DNA of 64,000 nucleotides, from positions 20,806,001 to 20,870,000 of the forward strand of contig BSBN01000039.1 of the NCBI GenBank assembly GCA_027924645.1, written 5' to 3'. Below the pieces are notes generated by a model. The model was not told the DNA's origin. It saw only the letters and a program-made list of their open reading frames with translations, and ran no database searches. Below are positions 12,001-23,752 of the stretch, piece after piece. How positions within the stretch are numbered: the first letter of the stretch is position 1; the number at the start of each line of letters is the position of its first letter. The translations under genes and the position numbers were made by a program. The DNA comes from Cunninghamia lanceolata (lineage: Eukaryota > Streptophyta > Pinopsida > Cupressales > Cupressaceae).

Positions 12001-13404
12001 ACAAGCTTCTTGTGTATCCTAGTCACTTAACACTTAAACAAGTGTTGACCTCGAGGAAGATTTGCTTGTAATAATTTTTTCCTTTTCAAAAGTCAAAAAA
12101 TGACTTCAAGCCACTCGGGCCTAGGGCATTATGAAACAAAATAAACCCTAAAAGACTTCATTTGTATTCTTCCTTCTCATTGCTATCTTCCCTGTGCCAC
12201 CATGCTGGTATTGAGGGTTTCTGTTGAAGGGCTTCTTTAGTTGTTCAACTGGTAAATTTTCCTCATTTATTCACTGTTCCCTTTACTTTACATTGAAAAC
12301 TACCTTTTTGTTGTTCCATATGCATGTTGTTCTTTCTATTCTTTTTATTATTCCATGAACAACACACTAAAAACCTTGGTTTCTTGCTTCCTATAAATGA
12401 TAATGAAGAAAAAATTGGTCTATGATATCTCTACCTTATTCTTCAGGGACTACTGTAGACTTTGTTGTTCTCTTGTATCTTCATGAAAAACTTTGAAAGA
12501 TGCTTCTCTTTCTACACCTGTAGAAGAGTGACACTGAATAGTGGATAAATTTGCTTTATTGTATACCATCTAGACTATTGTTCCTCATGCTTTTACTATG
12601 GAGATCCTTCTATAGTTTTCTTGTTGTTGATAATGGAGAAAAATTGCTTTCTTAAGATAAAACCTTGCTAGGGTTCATTTGGAAAATATGGGTATAGTCA
12701 CTTTGTTCCTCCTTCTATGAAATTATTAGGGTTTCATTTTCTCTGTGTTACTTCACATTTTGATGAAGAAATGTGTAATGTTCATGAAAAAGATTATGAA
12801 AATGCCCTTACTTTGAAGGCTCTATCTTTGTTCATGTATTGCTACTCTTGATGATGAAAATGATGGAAAGTTACTTCTTTGCCACCTCTATTCATTATGC
12901 AAAAAATATAACTGCCTATTGTTTGTCACTCATTGATATTGTATGACTGTCACACTTTTCATTTGGTACTATTGTTCCTTGCCTTTGAAACTGTCATTAT
13001 CTCCATTTTCTTTCATCCCTATGTGTATCTACCATAATATGACTATACAAATGAAAATGCTTCTCAAGGAAGTGAGAAGATCTCTTGATAAAATGTAAAA
13101 ACCCTGTTGCTTGGCCACCTTCAAGGGGTAAACCCTTCTGTCAAAATAGTGAAAAGGTTTCTCATGTATATTTTATTCTTCCTCAACTTATGAAGATGTG
13201 AAAACTCTTTTTTCTTCCCTACAAAATGTAATCTTATTATCACTGCAGGACCTTCATTGGACTATCAAGTCCCTCATCATGTTGCTTCCTCTATACTTAT
13301 TGCTTTCTTAATAGTCTTTGATGACTTCGTAAGAGCTTGTCATCTATTGCAACTTTATTTTCACTTCATGAATACTTTTGTTGCCCTACACTTGATTGGT
13401 TTCA

Positions 13405-13840
13405 TTCCATCCTGGCCCAGCACCACATCCACCTCCTATGGTTTCATAATAACCAAATGTCTTATCACCAAACATAAGATTGTTCATGGAACCTTGTGAA
13501 CAAGCACATGCTTGAAATGTAGTTAGAAACTCATCGATCACATGTTGTGATTGCCACTGGCCACAACAGCTTTCTTACTTGGGGAAAATAGAGAACCTAA
13601 TTGGAATGTAAATTGTAACAGGTGCAAGATAGCCTTGATTAAGAGGTATATCAATATCCACAAGGCATCGTAGACAATATATGACTGTAGTTGTTGTCAC
13701 TGCCTCAAGAGCGTTCTAGTTTCCATATACCCCTATACTAGTTCCTTCAAAGTCAAAATATACTTCTCCCTTCTCTTCATCAATGGTAAGCTTTAAATGT
13801 GTTAGAGATCCATCATCTATGTAGTCTTCAACTTCACAAA
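13405..13840 (-). pseudogene. 5-oxoprolinase-like gene fragment (hydantoinase B part)
   Basis: Read on the minus strand, the segment gives EDYIDDGSLTHLKLTID, then [43 protein letters not shown] and FGYYETIGGGCGAGPGWN in that order. This is the order of the C-terminal hydantoinase B-type domain of plant ATP-dependent 5-oxoprolinase, which hydrolyses 5-oxoproline to glutamate in the glutathione cycle. The copy is broken by a TAG after the YGN motif and by frame changes after the IPI segment (about 13595) and again before the FQACACS motif. Homology ends sharply after GPGWN. It is a dead fragment of a host gene, most likely captured or transposed; the parent gene is elsewhere. Confidence 0.82.
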
Positions 13841-16338
13841 TCTAGTTATTATTTGTACTTCTCCATTGGTATGTCCTTGCTACTATTCATGCATGTAGAT
13901 CTTTAAAACATGTAGTAGACCTATAAATTCCAAGAATAAGCATGTTATCATAAGACAATCTCCTATCATATCTTGTGAAGGAAACAAGTACTGCAGCAAC
14001 CATTAGTCTAGGTATCACAAAATCTAGGTCATCTCCTTTGATATGCAATACTTCCTCTATGACAGTGGTATATATGTCCACTGCGCTTTGCAAACATCTC
14101 TATTGATGTCCTTCATGTCTGTTGTCTTGAACATTTCTCTATAATCCTTTTGTACCTTCATTCATAGCTTAACATGTCTTGAAGATAGTGATGATATTTT
14201 GAAAAGCAATGATATCCTTGTGAAGGGTGATAATACTCTTGTTCTTCCTATCTTATTTCAGGCCTATCCAATCATAATTGTCTCTTATTTCTTCTTCTCT
14301 ATCATTCACTGTCTCAGTCCCTTTCTTATTGTTCTTATATCAGCTAGGACTGTATTCTTTCTCATTTTGACAGTCTTTGTATGCTCGTGGACTGCATTGT
14401 TTCTAGGCATGTTGCTTTGAATGTTGACAATTGTCTTTGTCAGTTCCTTGTGCTCTTTAATGTCTGTTCATTATTGCCCTGTCTTTGTTTGAGATTTTTG
14501 TGGCTACCAAACATATTGTCGAGCATTTCCTTGCACTATTGTTCCTTTGAAACATCCCTTCCATTGCTATGCATGGACTATCCTTTCTTGTTACATGATG
14601 TATCTTTTATTTTACTCAAGAATTGTTCTTCTGCTCTGTACATGATTGTCAATCTTTGTTTTTTCTGCTCCTGACTCTTGGTTTGCTGCACTTTGAAGAC
14701 TATCACTCATGCCTTCGATTGTCTCAACTTCTTAACACTGTGTAGACCTTCACACTTCATAAGGATCTACCTTATACACTACCTCCATATTATTCATTGT
14801 CCTCACTGTCTCATTGTTAATGGATAAGGCTCTATGATATTCTCTATTCTTATAACAAAGTATTATTTAAAAGACTATGCAACATTTCTAAATTTTGTTA
14901 AGGGCTCTCTTAACATTGTGAAAACTTAAACAATTGTATAGACCTCTAAAGTGGCATACATGGACTAAAAAACATCTTACAGACCTTGCTCTTTGGATTT
15001 CAATGTCCACAATATATCTCTTTCCATTTATGACTATAATCAATCTATAGTGGGATAGTCATTAGGATGGTTGCTTTTTTTGGACTATTGTGTTACCCTT
15101 TGTTGGTTGTCTTTGGAGATTGCTGCTAATTGCTTATGGAAGCTAATGCTCCTTTGGTCATCTAATTGTCACTACTTATCTTCTATCTATTTCAGTCCTA
15201 TGTTGACTACTATCTTCAATGACATATGACATGATCATTACTTTCCTTCATGACTATCTTTACATGCTTATCATGTTGCCTTACTCCATTTGGCATAGAA
15301 CCTCAATTCTCTAGCTCTTTTTCTACCCCTGTAGAGTCCTCTTTACTTATAGAATGATTGTCAAACTTTTGTTCCTCTTGTATGACTGCTATAAGACTAG
15401 TAATATTGTTTCTCACTGTCATCTCCTGATGACTATTACCATTGTCCTTTGTTGACTTCTAGTCATCTTACTTTGGTAGTCCTTTGGTGTCTGCTCTATC
15501 ACAGTCCTTGTATGATCGTCATGCACTCAGTCTATATGATTGTCATAGTCCTAGGAGACTATCACACACTCCACTTATGCTTTTTGACTGCTCCATGCAC
15601 TTGAGGGTTGACTAAATCCATCATGGCTCATCCTTTCATGACTGTTATGATAGCTTCAATCTATGTCATTAATGATTGGTCTTCAAGTACCTATGCTTGC
15701 ACACTTAGTAAACTAGTTAGAAGAAAAACATAGAGGATAAGAGCCTCTCCTAATGATGATATGACCCTTCTTGCATCCTCTCATAGTTGTATATCTGATT
15801 GTGAGGACTGATTGTCTCCTTTATTTTCTTGATTAGATGCTTGTGAAAGATAGCAGGTACATTTGATATTGTTTCATATAGTATTTGAAAAAGAATCCTA
15901 AGCTCTAACAGACTTCCTCTCTCTCTCTCTTGCAGGTACCTATGAAGACATTCAATGGAGGATCTGAAGATGGTACAAATACTAGTGGGGTCGTCGTTCA
16001 GGCAATGACGGATCCCTTTTCTCTCCTATATGTTTACTTTTTACTTCAGATGTACATATTTTTCTTTCATTGCATCTTTTACAGTCAATCCCATGGCTTG
16101 TATGGGAAACTATGAGCACATTCTCTTCATGAATATAAACAATTATTTCATGCAATGTTTTTGTATATTACTCCTCTTTTGTGAATCAATTGCATAAAGA
16201 AAATCTGAAATCTATTACATGGTATAGTTGTTTATATTCATGAGTAGATTTAGCAGTTTTGTGTACCTTTCTCATTTGATAATTGGATCAACTGTAATGA
16301 ATGGGCCATGAAAACAATTCTACCTACTTTGGGATGCC

Positions 16339-16458
16339 TCCTACTCCGGTAGGATACCCTTCCCATTTTATCTAACTTGTGTAGCAACTCTTATTGAGTT
16401 GCTACATGACTCTAGTAAAAGTAATAATAGGAAAGGCCTTCTACTTGAATAGTAGGCC
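16339..16458. repeat. Three closely spaced short hairpins
   Basis: TCCTAC-TCCG-GTAGGA (16339-16354) and GTAGCAACTC-TTATT-GAGTTGCTAC (16381-16405) are perfect inverted repeats. GGCCTTCTACTTGAATAGTAGGCC-type arms at 16435-16458 are imperfect. No poly-T tract or gene is attached to them. Confidence 0.6.
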
Positions 16459-16679
16459 CTCCACAGTAGGATACAAAATTTCATCCTATCCACTCTTCCT
16501 CTTTTCCTCCTGCTTTAGACAACCTAGCCTAAATTTCCATTGATCCTATCTCCTCCTGCAAAGTAGAAAACATCAGTGTTGTCCCAACCTAACCTTATTG
16601 GGAAAAAATGTACAATTAGGAAACAAGGATAAGGACGTCTAAGCACCCTGGTCCCTCATTAGCCTAGATCTTGTTGAAA

Positions 16680-17531
16680 TGAACAAAACATCTGAGAAGG
16701 GGGGTGAATCAGTTGTCTCAAAAACTTTAACAACTTATGAATATCAACACATCAAATGTTCAATCACTGTTATTAAGATTTAACCATGAAAGCATGAAAC
16801 ATGAAGCTCAACACAATAACACATGAGACACATGAGACATGATAATTTTTACTTGGAAAAATCTATAAGGGAAAAACCACGGTGGGTGTTAGCCCACAGA
16901 AATAAATATGTTATAACAATACCGAAAATAAGAGGCTCACTGCCAAAAATGCTCACTGCAAATGTTGGGGCTCACTACCAAGAACGGCTCACTACCAAGG
17001 GGCGGCTCACTACCAAGGGTTGATGAACTGATTTGATAGCATCTACTCCATGCCTATGTTCAGTTCCATTGAAGCATAGTATAACTCCTCTGCTTTGCTC
17101 TTCTTACACATTTTTACTTATCTTCACATTTTCACACATGAACATGTTTTTTGCAACTTCATTACATGTTTTTATACAATTCATCAACCTTGGAATGTAC
17201 ATCAAGGTCAGCATTACACTCATCAACCATTGGAACAATCTCCAAGGTCAGCATTACAAACATACATAGAAATAGGTCTAGACCTAAACAAAATTAGCTA
17301 AGGAAAAGATGTATGCGGATCACATTATGCCTTAGCTGGGACTCAAATGCAATCTTCCATGCTACAACATGCTTCCACAATCTTCAATGTATCTCCACAA
17401 GTAGTGAAAACAACCAAGTCAGCCAAGACTGGTGTTAACACTAAGTCTTCTAAGAATAGTCTTCATCCATGATCCAAATTTCTCTTTATGGACCAATCCA
17501 AAGTTAGGAACATGATTAGGAGACATCCACG
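16680..17531 (+). repeat. Dispersed plant repeat, copy 1 (GGGGGGTGAATCAG type)
   Basis: It begins with GAAGGGGGGTGAATCAG, continues through a GGAAAAACCACGGTGG-like segment and several GGCTCACT(A/G)CCAA iterations at 16930-17020, and ends in GAACATGATTAGGAGACATC. The whole is matched in order by 17980-18901. The opening motif is common in plant LTR retrotransposons of the copia class; the class is inferred. No coding domain is seen. Confidence 0.65.
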
Positions 17532-17979
17532 TTGGGAAAAAGGTGTTAGTCACCTTGCATAACATTAATTAATTTAATTATGTAAAATAAATATTCTTTT
17601 GTGGTGCATCTTAAGTGATGTGTTTAGCCACATTAAATATTTATTTTTTTATCACTTGTAAAAGTTGTATTTAACATTGGGACACAATAAGGCAAATATT
17701 TATTATTTTGGGGTCAATGGTTTTGTGCTCATGGTTTTGAGTCACATTATATTTATCCAATACCACAAGTTGTATTTGTGTGAGCTTGAGTCTATAAAAG
17801 AAAGCACAAGGTTAGTGGTTAGGTTGGCTCTTATTTTACAAGTTGTGTGAGAGGCTATCATTGTATTGAGTTTTATCTTGAGAGTGCACATTGTAAAGCA
17901 TGGCATGGCATGTGTGGATTCATGCTTGGATACATGGAGGTTGCAGTAGAGGAGCTTGTTGATATGCACTGGACAACTA
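17532..17979 (+). other. Spacer between repeat copies, with promoter-like TATA
   Basis: A 450-bp segment starting near TTGGGAAAAAGGTGTTAGTC and including GAGTCTATAAAAGAAAGCAC (TATA-like, about 17790) lies between the two repeat copies. It has the look of a short copia LTR, but no matching second LTR was found in the window. Confidence 0.35.
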
Positions 17980-18901
17980 AGAGGGGGGTGAATCAATTGT
18001 CACAAAAACTTAAACACTTTCTACAATTAAACATTCATTACTTATCCACATTTATTATGATTTAACAATGAGTGCATGAAATCATAAACTTAACCATAGA
18101 TACAACATCAAACACAAGAGACACCAGATTTACATGGAAAACCCCAAGGTGGGGAAAAACCACAGAGAGGATTAAATCTCAATATATATTGCAATCTTGA
18201 AATAATGATATCTAGGATTGGTCACTCCACGGGCCTAAACATACTGGCTTATTGCCATGAAGAACAACTAGATCTAGTAGGCTCACTGCCTCAACCCTAA
18301 ACCTAGAAAGATTACAATAAGGGTTGTTAAACCCTACTGGGGGCTTACTGCCAAACTCACTGCCATGATCAACACCTTTCTATCTTTGTGACTGAAGTAT
18401 AATAATTGCCTTGCTCTACTCTTCCTCTGCTTTGCTCTTCCTCTTCTTTCCTCTACCTCTTCTTTGCTCTACCTTTTGGACCTTTCTTAATATCTTTTCA
18501 TTTCTTCTCAAGGACACCATTTCCACGACTCAACTACAAGTATTTATACACTACATCAACCATGGAATGATCATCAAGGTCGGCATCACAATCATCAACC
18601 ATTGGAACAATCTCCAAGGTCGGTATTACAATCACTTACAAAATAGGTCCTAACCTATTGCAACATTATGCAAAGGGAATGAAATGTGGATCATGCCATG
18701 CCTTAGCTGGGACTCAAACATGATCTTCCATGCCACAACATGCTTCCACAATCTTCCAAAGATCTCTGCAATCACTGGGATTAACCAGGTCGGTCAAGAC
18801 TGGTTACACGCTACATTATCTGGGAACAATCTTCAAACACAATCTTAATTTCTTAACGTGGAACAAAGTCCAGATAGGAACATGATTAGGAGACATCCAC
18901 A
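17980..18901 (+). repeat. Dispersed plant repeat, copy 2
   Basis: Direct, diverged copy of 16680-17531: AAGAGGGGGGTGAATCA, ACATGGAAAACCCCAAGG, CTTAGCTGGGACTCAAA, ACAACATGCTTCCACAATCT and GGAACATGATTAGGAGACAT appear in the same order. The divergence is large, so these are unlikely to be the two LTRs of one young element. To its right, 18902-19063 shows a short minus-strand open segment (about 18893-18985) reading PMDKVVKVRAVAPDDY, not assigned. Confidence 0.65.
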
Positions 18902-20654
18902 AGCACGCTATAATCATCAGGAGCAACTGCACGAACCTTAACCACTTTATCCATAGGAATCTTCTCACCAAAACACATGAACTTCACTATCTTCTACTAT
19001 CATAAGGGAAAGATATCTTGCAGACCACCAAACCATGAACCATTACAACTATAGGCACTTATCTATCATGTCCACATTTCCCATGCGGTCACGACATGCA
19101 TCACACATGTCATGTCCACATTTGTCATGTGGTCATGACATGACTATCAAAAAAAAATCACGCTTCCCTAGAAACCCCCTCGCACGCATAAGCGTGCTCG
19201 GTGGTGTTACACTTAAGGCATAAACATTATAGTTGAATGCGGGTTAATGCATTCATGTACGCATACCAATCGCAATGAAGGCCAACTAGGGGGTCATCGT
19301 GATGCAATTAACATCGCCAAGAGGGTTAAGATCAACAATCAAAACCCTAAGTTAACCTATGTGAATGAAGGGATTTTGACCTAAGTCAAAATCAATAACC
19401 AAAAGCCAAATACATGAGAGGATGATAAAATACAGAATTCAAATGATGATACTCAGCAACAAACAATATTATATTCTCTAACAAGGTTAAACTTCACTAA
19501 CCTAGCTAAACCCTAAATTCTGGAAAAATCTGGCAGCATAACGCCTCACGGACGTGAATAGGGTTTTTTTGTACTAAACTAAATTTAATCAAAAGGTTTA
19601 TTGATTTGGTTTAAATTACTTACATCTCACTAATTGAATAGGTAAATCAGATGATTAAGTTAATTGATCATTTTTCAACAAAGTCTGATCAATCTGTTCT
19701 CCTTCTTGTTTTCTATAATTTAAAACTTTTTCAACAAAGCTTGATCAATTTGTTCTTCTTCACATTTTCAATCAATGAGAGTTATCTCTGCATCCTTTAC
19801 ATTATTCCTAATTTCTTGGTAGACCAGATCTCAGAAATGGATTTACTAACTTCTTTTAAATAGGTTTACTAGGTTTTCGATCTAGGTTTAAATCCACGTC
19901 AAATTTAACTCCATTAATTAAATTTGCCCCATCAAGATTAAAAGAATATTAAATTTTGATTAATAACGTGTGGTTTAAATCATTCTCATAGAGTTAGATT
20001 TCCTAACCCGATTGTTTCAAAATAACTACCTCTCAATATTTTAATTGTATAATTTTATTTCCACCTTGCCCTAATTTCTTCCAACATTAAAATATAATTT
20101 TCTTTATGGTAAAAAAAAAAACCCTAGCCCTAATTTTGAACTCATGCTTTTTTTCTCCTCTTTGTTTTCAATTTTATCTTTCTTTTTCTTTCTCTCTCTC
20201 ATTTTGTGTTTTCTTGGTTTTGATTGTAGGTTTGATAGCCACATATGAAATGCATATGATGGCATTTGTAAATATATATATATATATATATTCTTATTGT
20301 GTTTATAAAACTAGGTTTTCTTTAAATAAATATATATATATATATTTATATATTTTTGTTTTCATTTATAAAAATGCTAAAACCCTAAATAATTGTTTGT
20401 TTTTTTGGCAGAGAGGAGGAGATGTTGAGGAACGGCAGCTGCAGGATGGAGGAGACTGGCGGTGGTAGATCTAAGAGGAGGGCAGCCGCAGAGGTGACTG
20501 GTGTAAGGGTGGCGGTGGTTGGAGGAGTGATGGTTGCATAGTAGTGGAGGTATAGAGAGGGGGCCACGGAGGAGACTACACAAGAGGCAAAGTTTGGGGG
20601 AGGCCGCAATGGAATTTAAAGCAGAGGCCGCAGGGGTTTGAAAGTAGAGGGGAG

Positions 20655-20774
20655 TGTGGGGAGGGGGACGGAGCCCCCACCCACATCCCATACGATGGGG
20701 TGTGGGTGAGGGCTCTACCCCCCTCCCCACACACAAAAAAAAGGCTCAGTGGTGGGGGGTTCGAACCCCCCACC
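20655..20774. repeat. GC-rich inverted repeats inside copy A
   Basis: Arms 20656-20690 and 20696-20730 pair almost completely (GTGGGGAGGGGG / CCCCCCTCCCCAC and CACCCACA / TGTGGGTG) around the loop TACGA. A second, perfect 24-bp palindrome follows at 20751-20774 with half-site GGTGGGGGGTTC. Both stand out in a region that is otherwise AT-rich. Confidence 0.85.
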
Positions 20775-20984
20775 AATTATTTTATTGTAATTTTGGTCGC
20801 TAAAAAAAAATGTGACTGTTAAAAAAAATAGTCCCTTCAGAATTTGCTCAAATTTTTATATTTATTAATATTTTGTTTTAATTTAAGTTTGTTCAATATA
20901 AAATATATATATATATAATAGGAATATACACAACAAACACAATTTTTATAATTCAAGTTCACAGCTAAAGCTTTATACAAAATA

Positions 20985-20986
<2 letters not shown>

Positions 20987-21036
<50 letters not shown>
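20987..21036. repeat. (AT)n microsatellite
   Basis: Uninterrupted AT dinucleotides, about 25 units. Shorter AT runs lie at about 20271-20291, 20326-20345 and 21237-21256. Confidence 0.95.
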
Positions 21037-21039
<3 letters not shown>

Positions 21040-23356
21040 GAGTATATTTTATACAGTCCATTTTGTTTGGTAGAAATAATGAAATCAAGTATTTTTAAAT
21101 ATATGTAAAAAAATACATTCATTCAAATCACTCATAATATATATAAATTATGTATATAAATATATATATAAAATTAATACTTTCAACCATGATCTCTTTC
21201 TCTACATTTACAAATTTATTTTTAAACAAATGAACAAATATATATATATATATATCCATTTTTTTTTAATAAAATTTCTATAAGGTAAGAACTAATATTT
21301 TTCCAACAAAATATATTCTTTGCAATATTAATAATCACATTTTTTTTGTAAAGGAAGAACATTGAAATAAAGTAGGTACTTCTAATTCATATCATCCACA
21401 AATTTTCTTTTCCAAGAATAATAACAAATCTTATATTTTGTCTCAATAATAACTAAGCCACAACTTTGCTAATTGATGTTTTAAAATTTACATACAATGA
21501 ATTAACTTTTAAATACAAATTTTCTTCCTTCAACTTTCCTTGAATGATAAACACTATAATCAACCATTTTAACTTGCTAACTCAAATGTAATTAGACTAC
21601 TCACAAAATAAAAATATACATTGTGACAACAAGAGAGAGAACAATGCTCTTCTCTTGGACAACTAACAAAATATGTAACTCCTAAATAGGCCAAAACTCT
21701 CTCTCAAGAGTAAAGGAAAATAAATATCAACTCCAAGAACAAGGAGTTTTCTCCAACTTTACAACTTAGCTCCAATGAACCTACATATCACAACAAAGGG
21801 AAAGAAAACCACACATCTTGCTCTCCTCCCTACCATGGACCCGCAAGAGGGTCACCCCCGAGCTAGGGAGGTCATCCACACACTAGGGAACTCATTCCAC
21901 ATCACAATAAGGCATTCAAACAACCCAAAACACAATTTTACACCCATGGATAACACATCACAAGAACTCAACCAGGATGAGTTCAAAGGGGTAGGGGAGT
22001 GGACACACTCAACTCAAGAGTGCCACTCCTACAAATATCCCAAAACAAATACCTCATAAGGCCTCTAGCCATCACATTTAAACACAATTTCCACAACTTT
22101 CCATCTTGGCTCTCAAGCCAGTTCACATATTGCTCAAAATCTTATATATTGCCCTCAAGGCTTACAACACCACAAAAAAACAAGGTAATGACCCAGAGGA
22201 GGTTCACTCCTCCCCTGCCCCACACTTGTTGAGCATCTTCTCCCAAGTGGGAGAGGCTCTTACAACACCCTACAAATTTTCCCCACAATAACAAATAAAA
22301 CTCAAGAAAATAAATCTCACACATATGCATCATGCAAGCAAACAAAAATACAAAGGGAAGGCCTTAGCCTTGAAGCCAACCTTTAAAAGCCCAATTATGG
22401 AAGATGGTTGATGTAGAGCTTCTCCAAATCCTCCTCCAACATAAGCCACAAAACTCTCTCTATCTTTTTCCCCCAAAGTAAAATTCAAACAATTAAAATC
22501 TCCTAGAAATTCAACAACCCATAACCATCTCCAAGTGGGATTAAAATAAGCTCAACCCATGAGCTTTGAGGAATGGGGAGGTGACACTTATCACCTCCTC
22601 ACTCTTCCTCCCCACTACAAGCAAGACCCATGGGATGGGTGTTGATACATGTCACTCACCCATCCCTAAGTCTCTCTCACCCCTCCACTTGTCCTCTCTC
22701 CAACATGTGGGAGAGAAAAGTGGAGCTTAAGAGGGAATGGGTGACACATGTGTCCCCTTCCTTTCCTCTCAATAGGGACCACACAACTCCAAGGTACCCT
22801 CACCAATTGTGAGAGAGACTTGGAATCAAGTCCTCCACAATTGGTGGGTCTTGGAGACATCTCCAACCTTGGGAAGTGGAAAGAGATGGGGTTGAGTGTT
22901 GGGACCACTCATCCTCTCCCTCCCATGCCTCCAATTTCGTCACTTAACTTCAGGGTGAAGTTAAGGTGACCAAATGGAGGTTTACCAAGGGTTATCCAAC
23001 TCAAAAAGGTCTCTAGACCCATGGGGTACAACCAAGGGTTAAGTTTAGCCTAGTTAGGGCACCCAGGGTTGAGTTAAAACACATGAAAAGGGGTCTCCAA
23101 ATTTAAAATTAAAAAAAATGAAATTTAAAGACAAAATTCTTACAACACCAAATATAATTCAAATAAAAGAGGGGTAGACTTAGCCCAATTAACATCATGC
23201 AATTAACATTACAGAATTTCATCATACACAGAGTTGATCTTGGTTCCTCATGGAACTAGATTGGCTTCACAAAGGATAACAACATCTTGTGTGGAATGAT
23301 CTCCAATTTCTGTGGCTTGTTAGAAATACCTGCGCACTCAATTGTAAGGTTAATAC

Positions 23357-23426
<70 letters not shown>
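23357..23426. repeat. Compound (CA)n(TA)n microsatellite
   Basis: About 14 CA units pass directly into about 21 TA units. Confidence 0.95.
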
Positions 23427-23427
<1 letters not shown>

Positions 23428-23752
23428 CCGAAGCAAATTAAAACATACACTTGCATAAAATATCACAAGTTCACATAAGCATAAAGGAAGTTACATTACA
23501 ATTAGATTCTAAATTAACATCCATTCCCAAGATTGAATCACAAAACAATTTTCTATCTAGCATCACCCAATTAGTTTTCCCATAACATCATAATATAAAG
23601 CATCTATCTAACATCACCCAATTAGTTTTCCCATAACATCATAATGTCTAATAGTTTGGGAATTTGGGATCAATAGTCCCACAAGTCTAAATGTATCAGC
23701 AAAAGTAAAGTAAATAGTCAAATGTACGGGAATGAAAAAGGTAGGCCTCACA

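Larger units (their letters stand above)
12000..16660. other. Unclassified T-rich region
   Basis: Apart from the 5-oxoprolinase fragment on the minus strand, nothing in these 4.6 kb could be assigned. Short words such as GACTGTCAT and TATGACTG recur without regular period. Plus-strand ORFs (13257-13499, 14199-14420, 14381-14674) are Phe/Leu/Cys-rich translations of T-rich DNA. The minus-strand ORF 13887-14093 encodes an unrecognised 68-residue peptide directly upstream of the 5-oxoprolinase remnant and could be part of the same captured segment. A pyrimidine tract and TTGCAG at about 15915-15935 look like a 3' splice site. Confidence 0.4.
19064..23752. mobile_element. Non-autonomous repeat, copy A (only the left terminal repeat retained)
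   Basis: The left end TATCATGTCCACATTTCCCA matches the left terminal repeat of copy B at 25046 with two mismatches, and the next about 120 bp (including the CCCCCTCGCACGC and AAGCGTGCTCGG words) also match. Further blocks match B in order: CTCCTCCCTACC through CCGAGCTAGGGAG (about 21820-21870), TTCGTCACTTAACTTCA (about 22935), CTAGACCCATGGGGTA (about 23015), GTTGATCTTGG with GGAACTAGAT (about 23235), and GTAGGCCTCACA (about 23740). After that B continues to its right terminal repeat but A does not, so A is truncated or diverged at the right. No transposase is seen. Confidence 0.6.

Noticed and set aside
16680..18901. Two repeat copies interpreted as the LTR pair of one element
   Set aside because: They are too diverged and only about 450 bp apart, with no PBS, PPT or TSD.
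20751..20775. GGTTCGAA...CCACCA looks like the T-arm and 3' end of a tRNA
   Set aside because: No D-arm, anticodon arm or acceptor partner upstream; the sequence is a perfect palindrome and fits a simple inverted repeat better.
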